A program made the translations under genes and the position numbers. From Lentisphaeria bacterium (GTDB lineage: Bacteria; Verrucomicrobiota; Lentisphaeria; Victivallales; Victivallaceae), in contig CAAGED010000012.1 in assembly GCA_900768505.1 (NCBI GenBank), forward strand, positions 52,710 to 116,709: a stretch of 64,000 bases of DNA, given 5' to 3'. Of the stretch, positions 42,681 to 50,669 are shown piece after piece. Each line of letters starts with the position of its first letter. Positions within the stretch are counted from its first letter, which is position 1. The notes under the pieces were generated by a model that did not search any database, was not told where the DNA came from, and saw nothing but the letters and a program-made list of their open reading frames with translations.

Positions 42681-42697
42681 AATCAAGCGAGCTCCGG

Positions 42698-42739
42698 CGT
42701 TGATAAAAATCAGCAGTGACGAGCCAAAATTTATCAACG
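42698..42739. repeat. Inverted repeat after uppP in a 390-bp gene-free stretch
   Basis: CGTTGATAAA and TTTATCAACG form a perfect 10-bp stem with a 22-nt loop. There is no T run after it. The stretch to 43070 otherwise holds only the nifJ terminator. Confidence 0.45.
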
Positions 42740-42989
42740 TCCTCCCGCAATAATGCATTTCCCGTCTCTTTGGAGTTTAAAGGACATTGTTTTGCCCCCC
42801 CGAAACACAAGGTCAAAATCACCTTTTCCGGCGATGAATTGAATCGCAATGGGAATAAACCGCAACCAATTCCACGTTTTCGAACTCCATTTTTGCCTCT
42901 CCATTATGCTATTTTATTTTTATGCAATATTTAGACTACTAATCCTCCAACTATAACTTGAACTAATTAATTTTACAAATACAAAAAAT

Positions 42990-43026
42990 AAAAAACCGCC
43001 CGAAGATTTTACTCTCCGGACGGTCA
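42990..43026 (-). terminator. Terminator of nifJ
   Basis: On the minus strand ACCGTCCGGAG pairs with CTTCGGGCGGT and is followed by TTTTTTATTTTTT. Confidence 0.8.
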
Positions 43027-43070
43027 AATATACAATCAATTTTCAAATGCCGTCTCCGGCAATTGAGTGA

Positions 43071-46000
43071 TTACATAATTTCGCCCAACTTCTTCAGGAA
43101 GGTCATGCGGCGTTCGCAATCCTTCTCCGCCAAAGCCAATACGTTTTCGTAATCGGCCGGGGCAGTCTTCTGCAAGCTGGTGTAACGACGCTCGCTGCGG
43201 ATGAAATCCTGGAAGCTGGCAGTCGCATCTTTGGTTTCCCAAACAAACGGATTTTCCATGTTCGGGTTGTAACGGTACAACGGCCAGTAACCGGCGTCGA
43301 CCGCGCGTTTGGCCTCAACCTGGCTCATGCGCATATCACCCTTGATTCCGTGCGCAATACACGGAGCATAAGCGATGATAATTGACGGACCATTGTGGGC
43401 TTCCGCTTCCTGAATCGCTTTCAAAGTCTGCTGACGGTTAGCACCCATACAGATTGAAGCGACATATACATTGCCGTAACTCATGCACATAAAACCAAGG
43501 TTTTTCTTGGTCATGCGCTTGCCGGCATTGGCGAACAATGCAACTGCGCCAATCGGGGTGGCTTTGGAAGCCTGACCGCCGGTATTGGAATATACTTCAG
43601 TATCCATTACCAGAATATTGACGTTACGGTTCTGGGCAACTACATGATCCAAGCCGCCGAAACCAATATCATACGCCCAACCGTCACCACCGAAAATCCA
43701 GACTGACTTGTCAACAAAGTAATCTTTCAATTCGTTGATCTTGGTCAACACGCTCTTGAGTTCGCCTTCGCTCTTGGCAATCGCCTTCGGGAGAATTGCA
43801 CCGATCTTATCCTGCAACTCAACCGCGGCAGCGTCCTTGGCACCGAAATTCTCCAACGCCTGGTTCAACATACCCTTGAATTCGTCACAGCATACACCCA
43901 ATTCCAAGGCGCGCTTAACGTTATTCTTGAGCTGCTCACGATTCTTGTCCACGGCCAAGCGCATACCGTAACCATATTCGGCGTTATCCTCAAAGAGAGA
44001 GTTTGCCCACGCCGGACCACGACCCTGCTTGTCTTTGCAGTAGGGCAGTGAGGGGAATGAACCGCCATAAATGGAGGAGCATCCAGTGGCATTCGCTACT
44101 ACCATGCGGCTGCCGAAGAGCTGGGAAACCAACTTGACATACGGAGTTTCACCGCAACCGGCGCAAGCGCCGCTGAATTCGAAGTACGGCATCAGGAACT
44201 GCGAGCCCTTGACCGTATCAACTGAAACACCGCCGGTAACATTGTCCGGGAGAGCTTCGAAAAATTCTTCATTGGCATCTTCGCCCGCGGCGCGCTCGGC
44301 TTCCAGCGGAGAGAATTCCAACGCCTTCTGCTTGGCCGGGCAAGTCTCAACGCAAACGCCGCAACCGGTGCAGTCTTCGATGTAAACCTGCATTCTGTAC
44401 TTCAATCCCGGCTCTTTCACGCCCTTGGCGTCAACCGTCTTGAAGGAGGCCGGAGCATTGGCCAAATCAGCTTCTTTTACCAGCTTGGCGCGAATTGCAG
44501 CGTGAGGGCAGGCCATTACGCACTGATTGCACTGAATACAGTTTGCGCTGTTCCACTTGGGAACGGAGGGAGCAATACCGCGCTTCTCGAACTTGCTGGT
44601 GGCGGTGGGCATTGAACCGTCAATAGTCATGGCCGATACCGGAATCTTGTCCCCCTGCAATTTAACGATCGGAGTCATCAACTTGTCGGTGAACTCCTCA
44701 CCGTTTTCGCAGGCGAGCTTGGTCGGAACAAAGCTCTCAGTAATCTTGGCAGGAATCTCAACCGCGTACAAACCAGCCAAAGCGGTATCCACGCACTTGA
44801 TGTTCTGAGCAACAATCTCATCACCCTTTTTCTTGAACTTCTTCTCAATCGCCTTCTTAATCTGAGCAATTGCTTCGTCGGCCGGAATAATGGCAGCCAA
44901 CTTGAAGAAGCAGGTCTGCATGATGGTGGAAACATATTTCGGGCTGCCAACCTGCAACGCAATCTTCAACGCATCAATGGCATATACCTTGATCTTCTTG
45001 GCAATAATGGTTTCCTGCATATCACGGGTAAAGCTGGCGAATACCTTGTCAGCCTCAACCGGGGTGTTTACCAAAAATACGCCGCCATCCTTGATACCGG
45101 CAAGCAAATCAAAACGGCCGATATAAGCCGGATTGTGGCAGGCAACGAAGTTCGGAGAGGTAATCAGATAAGGAGAGCAGATCGGAGTGTCTCCGAAACG
45201 CAAGTGAGAGATGGTTACGCCGCCGGACTTCTTGGAGTCGTAGGAGAAGTAAGCCTGAACATACTTGTCGGTGTTGTCGCCGATAATTTTAATGGAATTC
45301 TTATTGGATCCGACGGTACCGTCTGAACCCAAACCCCAGAACATGCAGGCAGTGGTGCCCGCTGGCTCGGTAACGATATTTTCGCTGTAATCCAATGAGA
45401 GGAATGACTTGTCATCGTTGATGCCGACGGTGAAGTTGTGAGTGCATTTGCCGTCCAAATGCTTGTAGATCGCCAAAACCATGGACGGAGTGAACTCTTT
45501 GCTGGCCAAGCCGTAACGGCCGCCGATAATGGTGATTCCGCTATTTTCGAACGCGGCCTTGACATCCAGGAACAACGGTTCGCCCAGGGCGCCCGGCTCT
45601 TTGCAGCGGTCGAGAACGGCAATCTTCTTGACGGTCTTCGGCAAAGCGGCAACCAGGCTCTTGGCATCGAATGGACGATAAAGGTGAACCTTTACCATAC
45701 CGAGCTTCTGGCCCTTGGCATTGAGATAATTGATGGTCTCTTCGATGGTATCGCAACCGGAACCCATGGCAACGATTACTTTATCTGCATCGGCGGCACC
45801 GACGTAGTCAAAGAGGTGCATCTGACGGCCGGTCAACTTGGCAACCTGATCCATGTATTTCTGAACCATGGCCGGCAGAGCGGCATATTCGTTATTGGTG
45901 CTTTCACGGCCCTGGAAGTAAACATCCGGGTTCTGAGCGGCCATCTTGGCATACGGAGCTTCCGGGCGGAGACCGCGATTACGGAAACGCTCGATATAAT

Positions 46001-46592
46001 CCATATTAACCAGGGACTTCATGTCGGCATAATCCAAAACTTCGATTTTCTGGATTTCGTGAGAAGTACGGAAGCCGTCGAAGAAACTCAGGAATGGGAT
46101 TTCGCTCTCCAGAGTGGCCAGGTGAGCAACCAATGCCAAATCGTGAGTCTCCTGAATTGAAGCAGCGGAGGTCATGGCATAACCGGTTGAACGGCAGCTC
46201 ATAACGTCGGAATGGTCACCGAAGATAGAGAGAGACTGCGCAGCCAGGGCACGGGCTGAAACGTGGAAAACAGTCGGGAGCATTTCGCCGGCGATCTTGT
46301 ACATATTCGGGATCATCAGCAACAAGCCCTGGGAAGCAGTGAAGGTGGTGGTCAACGCACCGGCGCTCAAAGAACCGTGAACGGCACCGGCAGCGCCGGC
46401 TTCGGACTGCATTTCAGCGACTTCGACTTTTTCGCCGAACATGTTTTTGAGACCGCCGCTGGCCCAAATGTCAGCGTACTCACCCATGGTTGACGACGGG
46501 GTAATCGGGTAGATTGCCGCCACTTCACTGAAGGCATACGCCACATAAGCTGCCGCGTAATTACCGTCAATGGTAATCATTTTCTTGCCCAT
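43071..46592 (-). CDS. nifJ: Pyruvate:ferredoxin (flavodoxin) oxidoreductase
   Basis: The 1173-residue single-chain enzyme has the pyruvate-binding N-domain (YPITPSSTMGEYADIWA), the gamma-like domain, two 4Fe-4S motifs (CIQCNQCVMACPHAAIR and CTGCGVCVETCPA, about 690-760) and the C-terminal thiamine-diphosphate domain (GGDGWAYDIGFGGLDHV and YSNTGGQASKATPIGA). It converts pyruvate and CoA to acetyl-CoA and CO2, reducing ferredoxin, a core reaction of strict anaerobes. An AGGAGG ribosome site and its own terminator mark it as monocistronic. Confidence 0.97.
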   Translation of the reverse strand: MGKKMITIDGNYAAAYVAYAFSEVAAIYPITPSSTMGEYADIWASGGLKNMFGEKVEVAEMQSEAGAAGAVHGSLSAGALTTTFTASQGLLLMIPNMYKIAGEMLPTVFHVSARALAAQSLSIFGDHSDVMSCRSTGYAMTSAASIQETHDLALVAHLATLESEIPFLSFFDGFRTSHEIQKIEVLDYADMKSLVNMDYIERFRNRGLRPEAPYAKMAAQNPDVYFQGRESTNNEYAALPAMVQKYMDQVAKLTGRQMHLFDYVGAADADKVIVAMGSGCDTIEETINYLNAKGQKLGMVKVHLYRPFDAKSLVAALPKTVKKIAVLDRCKEPGALGEPLFLDVKAAFENSGITIIGGRYGLASKEFTPSMVLAIYKHLDGKCTHNFTVGINDDKSFLSLDYSENIVTEPAGTTACMFWGLGSDGTVGSNKNSIKIIGDNTDKYVQAYFSYDSKKSGGVTISHLRFGDTPICSPYLITSPNFVACHNPAYIGRFDLLAGIKDGGVFLVNTPVEADKVFASFTRDMQETIIAKKIKVYAIDALKIALQVGSPKYVSTIMQTCFFKLAAIIPADEAIAQIKKAIEKKFKKKGDEIVAQNIKCVDTALAGLYAVEIPAKITESFVPTKLACENGEEFTDKLMTPIVKLQGDKIPVSAMTIDGSMPTATSKFEKRGIAPSVPKWNSANCIQCNQCVMACPHAAIRAKLVKEADLANAPASFKTVDAKGVKEPGLKYRMQVYIEDCTGCGVCVETCPAKQKALEFSPLEAERAAGEDANEEFFEALPDNVTGGVSVDTVKGSQFLMPYFEFSGACAGCGETPYVKLVSQLFGSRMVVANATGCSSIYGGSFPSLPYCKDKQGRGPAWANSLFEDNAEYGYGMRLAVDKNREQLKNNVKRALELGVCCDEFKGMLNQALENFGAKDAAAVELQDKIGAILPKAIAKSEGELKSVLTKINELKDYFVDKSVWIFGGDGWAYDIGFGGLDHVVAQNRNVNILVMDTEVYSNTGGQASKATPIGAVALFANAGKRMTKKNLGFMCMSYGNVYVASICMGANRQQTLKAIQEAEAHNGPSIIIAYAPCIAHGIKGDMRMSQVEAKRAVDAGYWPLYRYNPNMENPFVWETKDATASFQDFIRSERRYTSLQKTAPADYENVLALAEKDCERRMTFLKKLGEIM

Positions 46593-47122
46593 TTGAAAAA
46601 CCTCCTGATTAGTAATGTTTTATAAAGGACTAAAGCAATAATAAAAATAATAAATTGCGGATACTGCGGGTTTTCAATAAAAAATTCAGCATAGACAAAA
46701 AGATGTCTTCCGCCGGCTGCCGGCTTTTTTCCGATCCATGAAAAGGCATCGAAAAAAAAATCGGTCACAAACAAAAACACACAATATACAAAAGTACATT
46801 AAGTAAATTTACATCGTTTTTAAGATTTGTCAATGCTAAATAAATATTTTTTTACTCAATAGACATCCGGAGTGACTTTTGTGAAAAAAAACAAAAAAAT
46901 TTGATTTTTTTTAGATTTCGGGTGAGCATTTTTGCAAAAGTGATGATAAGTTACCGATTATATAGTTTTTTGATGTTATATTGTGACTTTTCGCTTTATT
47001 TTTTTGCATTGCAAGGTATATTATACGGAAAGTAACTTTAATTCAACGTTGAAAAAAAGTTTTTTGATTTTAGAACGTAAAAGCATAACGCTGAAAAACA
47101 ATAACAACAAGGTGCATAAAAA
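46593..47122. promoter_or_regulatory. Divergent gap between nifJ and the bS22-like gene
   Basis: The 530-bp stretch is AT-rich and must hold promoters for both sides. No single -35/-10 pair is clear enough to call. No gene is seen apart from the small one at its right end. Confidence 0.35.
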
Positions 47123-47212
47123 ATGGGAAGTCTCAAGAAAAAGCGCCGCAAAAAGATTGCCAAGCATAAGCGCAAGAAGCAGCTCAAGGCACTGCGGCAC
47201 AAGAACAAGTAA
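47123..47212 (+). CDS. Tiny ribosomal protein of the bS22 / mS38 (AURKAIP1/COX24) type
   Basis: A 29-residue ORF reads MGSLKKKRRKKIAKHKRKKQ and ends in LRHKNK. The pattern MGS-KKKRRKK-xKHK-RKK matches the very short, Arg/Lys-rich family that binds the decoding centre of the small subunit in mycobacteria (bS22) and mitochondria (mS38). An AAGGTG ribosome site is 11 nt before the ATG, and a strong terminator follows 60 nt later, so it has its own short transcript. It is easily missed because of its length. Confidence 0.8.
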   Translation: MGSLKKKRRKKIAKHKRKKQLKALRHKNK

Positions 47213-47270
47213 GGTTATATAAGTTTTTCGTGTCTCAGGATGCGATTTACCAACTTTACTGAATCTTATG

Positions 47271-47311
47271 CCCTTCGCCTCAGAGTCAAATCAAAAGGCG
47301 AAGGGTTTTTT
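47271..47311 (+). terminator. Strong terminator after the bS22-like gene
   Basis: CCCTTCGCCT and AGGCGAAGGG form a perfect 10-bp stem followed by six T. Confidence 0.9.
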
Positions 47312-47378
47312 ATTATATTCAATCACAACCGTCCGGGTATGGCGTTGCCGCTGCAGCCGGAAGTAATTTGTTAAAAAT

Positions 47379-47723
47379 ATGAAAAAATTTGTTTGCGCCC
47401 GCTGCGGCAATTGCTGCAAATGGTCCGGATATGTCCGGCTTCAAAACTTCGAAGCCGAAACCATCGCCGCCTACCTGAAATTGCCGGAAACAGAATTTTT
47501 CGACCGCTACACCCGGCTGACCGCCGACCGGCGCGGCCTCTCTCTGGTGGAAAATCCGGATGGCAGTTGCTGCTTTTATACCGAAACCGCCGGTGCTCCC
47601 CTGTGTCGCATCAATCCGGTCAAGCCCAGACAATGTCGGGATTTTCCCCTAAAATGGAATTTCCCCGGCTACGAGCAGGAGTGTAAAGGAGTGGTATGGG
47701 ACTCAGAGGAACAAAATCAGTAA
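47379..47723 (+). CDS. YkgJ-family cysteine cluster protein
   Basis: The 114-residue product has FVCARCGNCCKWSGYV at the start and CCFYTETAGAPLCRINPVKPRQCRDFPL, the CxxCxxCC...C...C pattern of the YkgJ/UPF0153 family, thought to bind an Fe-S or zinc centre. No partner gene is adjacent. The biochemical role of the family is unknown. Confidence 0.85.
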   Translation: MKKFVCARCGNCCKWSGYVRLQNFEAETIAAYLKLPETEFFDRYTRLTADRRGLSLVENPDGSCCFYTETAGAPLCRINPVKPRQCRDFPLKWNFPGYEQECKGVVWDSEEQNQ

Positions 47724-47918
47724 AAATTACTGTTTTGAGTTAATTTGCCATTACCTGCATTATTAAACGTTAATTTTTCTACATTTTTACGCTTTTGCTA
47801 TCGCATTTTCCACCTGGTATGTTGTATATTAATAAGAAGTGTTTTTACCGGCGAGGCGAAGTAAATAAAAATTTTTAATTTTTTCTACCCCACAAGCCAC
47901 AGTTAGGAGTTGTCCATT

Positions 47919-48818
47919 ATGAATGAGCAAGGGAAAAAATCCGATTGTCTGATTCGCGGCACGGTTTCGCCGCTTAATATACGTTTTATATATGTTGATG
48001 TCACAAAATGCGCCAATTCCATCGCCAGAGTACATCATTGCGACCCGGCGGCGGCCGACCTGATTGCCCAGGGAGTAGTGGCGGGAGCATTGACCATCGC
48101 ATTGCTGGACGGCGACGAACGATACAGCATCCGCTGGAATTATCACGGAGCCCTGAAAAATATGATTTGTGATGTTCAGGCCAATGGAAAATTACGCTGC
48201 GTGATGAACAGCTATCAAATGTTGGACGCCATTCAGAAATATTCCGATTTGCTAGGAGAGGATGACGGCGGTATTTCGCTGGTGAAATCCACCACCGGGA
48301 AGGTATTGAATTCGGGGGAGACCAAGGCAGGGCTGCTCTCGATTGTGGATGATTTGAGCTTATTTTTCTCGATCAGCGATCAAATTGAGAGCGAGGCAAT
48401 TTTCAGTGTAAAGATTTCCGATTCTCCCGGCGAGGCAATTCATTTTGCTCAGGGAATGCTTATTCAGGCTCTTCCGGGGTGTGATTTGGAAAAATTTGCG
48501 CAAATTCGCGACTCACTGCATCAGGCACCGCTGGAGATTCTTCGGGACGAAGTGGTAGGTCTGGAGACCAAAATCAAATTGATTGTCAATGAATTAACCG
48601 GAATCGACAGCGTCGGAACGCCTGATACCGTGAAATACGAATTCGGCGTCACGCCGGAATTTGCCTGCGACTGCAGTTACGAGAAGATGAGAGAAGCGTT
48701 GAGTACGCTGGGAGAAGCGGAATTGAAGAAATTGTTTCAGGAGAATCCGCATCCGAAAATCAGATGCAATTTTTGCGAAAAAGAGTATGTTTTTAAATCG
48801 GAAGATTTTTTTTCATAA
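47919..48818 (+). CDS. hslO: Redox-regulated chaperone Hsp33
   Basis: The 299-residue product (ATG 47919 with TAGGAG site) has the Hsp33 core with GVVAGALTIALLDGDERYSI and the C-terminal zinc centre CDCSYEK then CNFCEK, matching CxC plus CxxC. In its reduced form the Cys bind zinc; oxidation unfolds the linker and activates holdase function. This fits an anaerobe facing occasional oxygen. It is followed by a sigma factor gene whose start lies 71 nt after the stop. Confidence 0.93.
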   Translation: MNEQGKKSDCLIRGTVSPLNIRFIYVDVTKCANSIARVHHCDPAAADLIAQGVVAGALTIALLDGDERYSIRWNYHGALKNMICDVQANGKLRCVMNSYQMLDAIQKYSDLLGEDDGGISLVKSTTGKVLNSGETKAGLLSIVDDLSLFFSISDQIESEAIFSVKISDSPGEAIHFAQGMLIQALPGCDLEKFAQIRDSLHQAPLEILRDEVVGLETKIKLIVNELTGIDSVGTPDTVKYEFGVTPEFACDCSYEKMREALSTLGEAELKKLFQENPHPKIRCNFCEKEYVFKSEDFFS

Positions 48819-48888
48819 ACCTGCCGAGCCGCATTACGGGAAACAATTCTGGAAAATGCCAACATCGGCCGGGGAGAGAATTTTGATA

Positions 48889-49506
48889 ATGAGCGAACAG
48901 GAAAATATAGACCGTCACCTTGAAGACGAGCAATTAATCAGCCGCTTCAAATCCGGTGACGAGAGTGCATTTGACCAACTGATCGACCGGCACGGCCAGC
49001 GGATGTATCAGGCGGCATTTGCATTGCTCAACAATCACCACGATGCCGAAGAGGTGGTTCAGGATGCGTGGACGCGCGCCTACCGGGCCTTGAAGGAGTT
49101 TCGCGGCGACTCCTCCATTGATACCTGGTTGCATCGGATTGTCTGCAATCTCTCCCGCAACAAATATCACTGGAAACGCCGCCGGGGATCCGAGAGCGAA
49201 ATCAGCCTGAACGCACCGATTGACGGCCATGAAAATAATTTAGATGAATTTATTGTACTGCCGGAAAAAGAGGGTTCCCCCGAAGAATTGATGAATGAAA
49301 ACGATACCCGGAACATGTTGCTGGCCGGAATCAATCAACTGCCGGATTCAGTGCGTGAAACCATGATGCTGCGCCATGTCCAGGAGTTAGCTTACGAGGA
49401 AATAGCCGCCATTCAAGAGTGTAACATCGGGACGGTGAAATCCCGTATTGCCAGAGGTCGGGAATTGTTGAAGAAATTTTTGATAGAAAACGGCATTGGC
49501 GAGTAG
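48889..49506 (+). CDS. ECF-type RNA polymerase sigma factor
   Basis: The ATG at 48889, after GGGGAGAG, is preferred over an upstream reading that overlaps hslO. The 205-residue product has region 2 (LISRFKSGDESAFDQLIDRHG, DAEEVVQDAWTRAYRAL, TWLHRIVCNLSRNKY) and region 4 (LPDSVRETMMLRHVQELAYEEIAAIQ, then IGTVKSRIARGRELLKKFL), as in SigW/RpoE-like factors. It probably redirects RNA polymerase to stress genes. A candidate membrane regulator is encoded 319 bp downstream. Confidence 0.93.
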   Translation: MSEQENIDRHLEDEQLISRFKSGDESAFDQLIDRHGQRMYQAAFALLNNHHDAEEVVQDAWTRAYRALKEFRGDSSIDTWLHRIVCNLSRNKYHWKRRRGSESEISLNAPIDGHENNLDEFIVLPEKEGSPEELMNENDTRNMLLAGINQLPDSVRETMMLRHVQELAYEEIAAIQECNIGTVKSRIARGRELLKKFLIENGIGE

Positions 49507-49825
49507 ATGGGAAAAAACTTTTCCGATTGCCGGCGGCGATTTTGAGCTCAGAAAGATTTTCATATTGGATTAGACGCTAGTGTTTTGTGTTTTTTATTAC
49601 AAAAAAAAAATTTTTTACGAACTTTTTACAATTGGCGGTTGTCAGTTTAGGACGGAACATGAAATTTTGAATCGGCGGCGTTGTGTTCAGAGGTTTATTT
49701 TTTTCATTTGGTGATGGATTGACAGATGATTAATGGCTTGTCATCTATTCCAGATTATTCGGTAAAAAATAAATCGCAGAAATTAAATAACACTGCTACA
49801 ACTAAAAAATGCGAAGCACAAAAAT
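49507..49825. promoter_or_regulatory. Gap between sigma factor and downstream membrane-protein gene
   Basis: The 319-bp stretch has no gene. It contains GGAAC at about 49655 followed about 19 nt later by GGCGTTG, which could be an ECF-type promoter, and AGATGA/TCATCT arms near 49725. None is a firm call. Confidence 0.3.
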
Positions 49826-50551
49826 ATGAATAATTCAACTCAGAAAGATTGCCTTGACATCGATATGATGCTGGAGCAGTGGAAAAACCGTTCACAAGAA
49901 GCGGCGGCAACCCACTTTGATCCTCAAAGTATCAAGCGCTCGGTAAGGGCAAGATTAAGCGAGCCGGAACAGATTCAGCGCAAGAGTTTCTCCCGCGGAC
50001 ACTTCAGGTTTTCGATTCCAAAGGTGGTCAGCACGGCGGCGGCAATGTTCTTTATAGTTTCCGGAATTGTGGGAATCAGTTCCGGCAACCTGCGGAAGCC
50101 GGTGGAATTTCCTTATTATACCGGCAGTGACGGCAGCAGTGTAATGGTCAGCAATAGTTCAAAACACAACATTGATTCAGCCAAATTAAACACTGTTTCG
50201 CATAATGTTACGGAATTTACAGAGGTAAAGGCGCCATTTAATTTGGAAGGATTGCATTTCTCGGCAGCGATTGAGAGTAAAGTTGAACATGTTTGGCTAA
50301 GCAACGGGGAATTTTCTCCTGCGGGATTGGATAAGTTGAGTGCCAATTTAGGGGCGCCGGTAAAAGTGGCGAACAACCAGATTGACTTGAAATTAAATAT
50401 TTCAAAGCGCAATCTCTCCAGCTTGGTGGATTCCTTGTCCGAAAGCGGCTTGGAGTTGCTTTCTTCTGCTCAGCCCCAGCCGTTGCAACGTAAATTCGTA
50501 GGTAATCCGGACGAAATGGTGGAATACACGGTAAAAATAATTCGTCCGTAA
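49826..50551 (+). CDS. Single-span membrane protein, possible anti-sigma factor
   Basis: The 241-residue product has a cytoplasmic N-terminus of about 70 residues (MMLEQWKNRSQEAAATHFDP and SIKRSVRARLSEPEQ), a membrane segment (VVSTAAAMFFIVSGIVGIS) and a 150-residue exported domain. No zinc-finger HxxxCxxC is present. The layout and position after an ECF sigma gene suit an anti-sigma factor; there is no motif proof. A bidirectional terminator follows. Confidence 0.55.
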   Translation: MNNSTQKDCLDIDMMLEQWKNRSQEAAATHFDPQSIKRSVRARLSEPEQIQRKSFSRGHFRFSIPKVVSTAAAMFFIVSGIVGISSGNLRKPVEFPYYTGSDGSSVMVSNSSKHNIDSAKLNTVSHNVTEFTEVKAPFNLEGLHFSAAIESKVEHVWLSNGEFSPAGLDKLSANLGAPVKVANNQIDLKLNISKRNLSSLVDSLSESGLELLSSAQPQPLQRKFVGNPDEMVEYTVKIIRP

Positions 50552-50577
50552 AAAAAAATATTTCATTGTAAAACAGC

Positions 50578-50616
50578 AAGAGTGTCAACTTATTAAAAGT
50601 TGGCACTCTTTTTTTT
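50578..50616. terminator. Bidirectional terminator
   Basis: AAGAGTGTCAACTT pairs with AAGTTGGCACTCTT around ATTAA, with T runs to the right and A-rich sequence to the left, serving the convergent genes on either side. Confidence 0.85.
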
Positions 50617-50669
50617 GGTCAGAGCAAATCTTCTCACCAATTTGCTCTGCCAATAATCGTTTGACTTTC

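Noticed and set aside
45438..46160. Plus-strand ORF of 240 codons inside nifJ
   Set aside because: Antisense shadow of a highly conserved enzyme.
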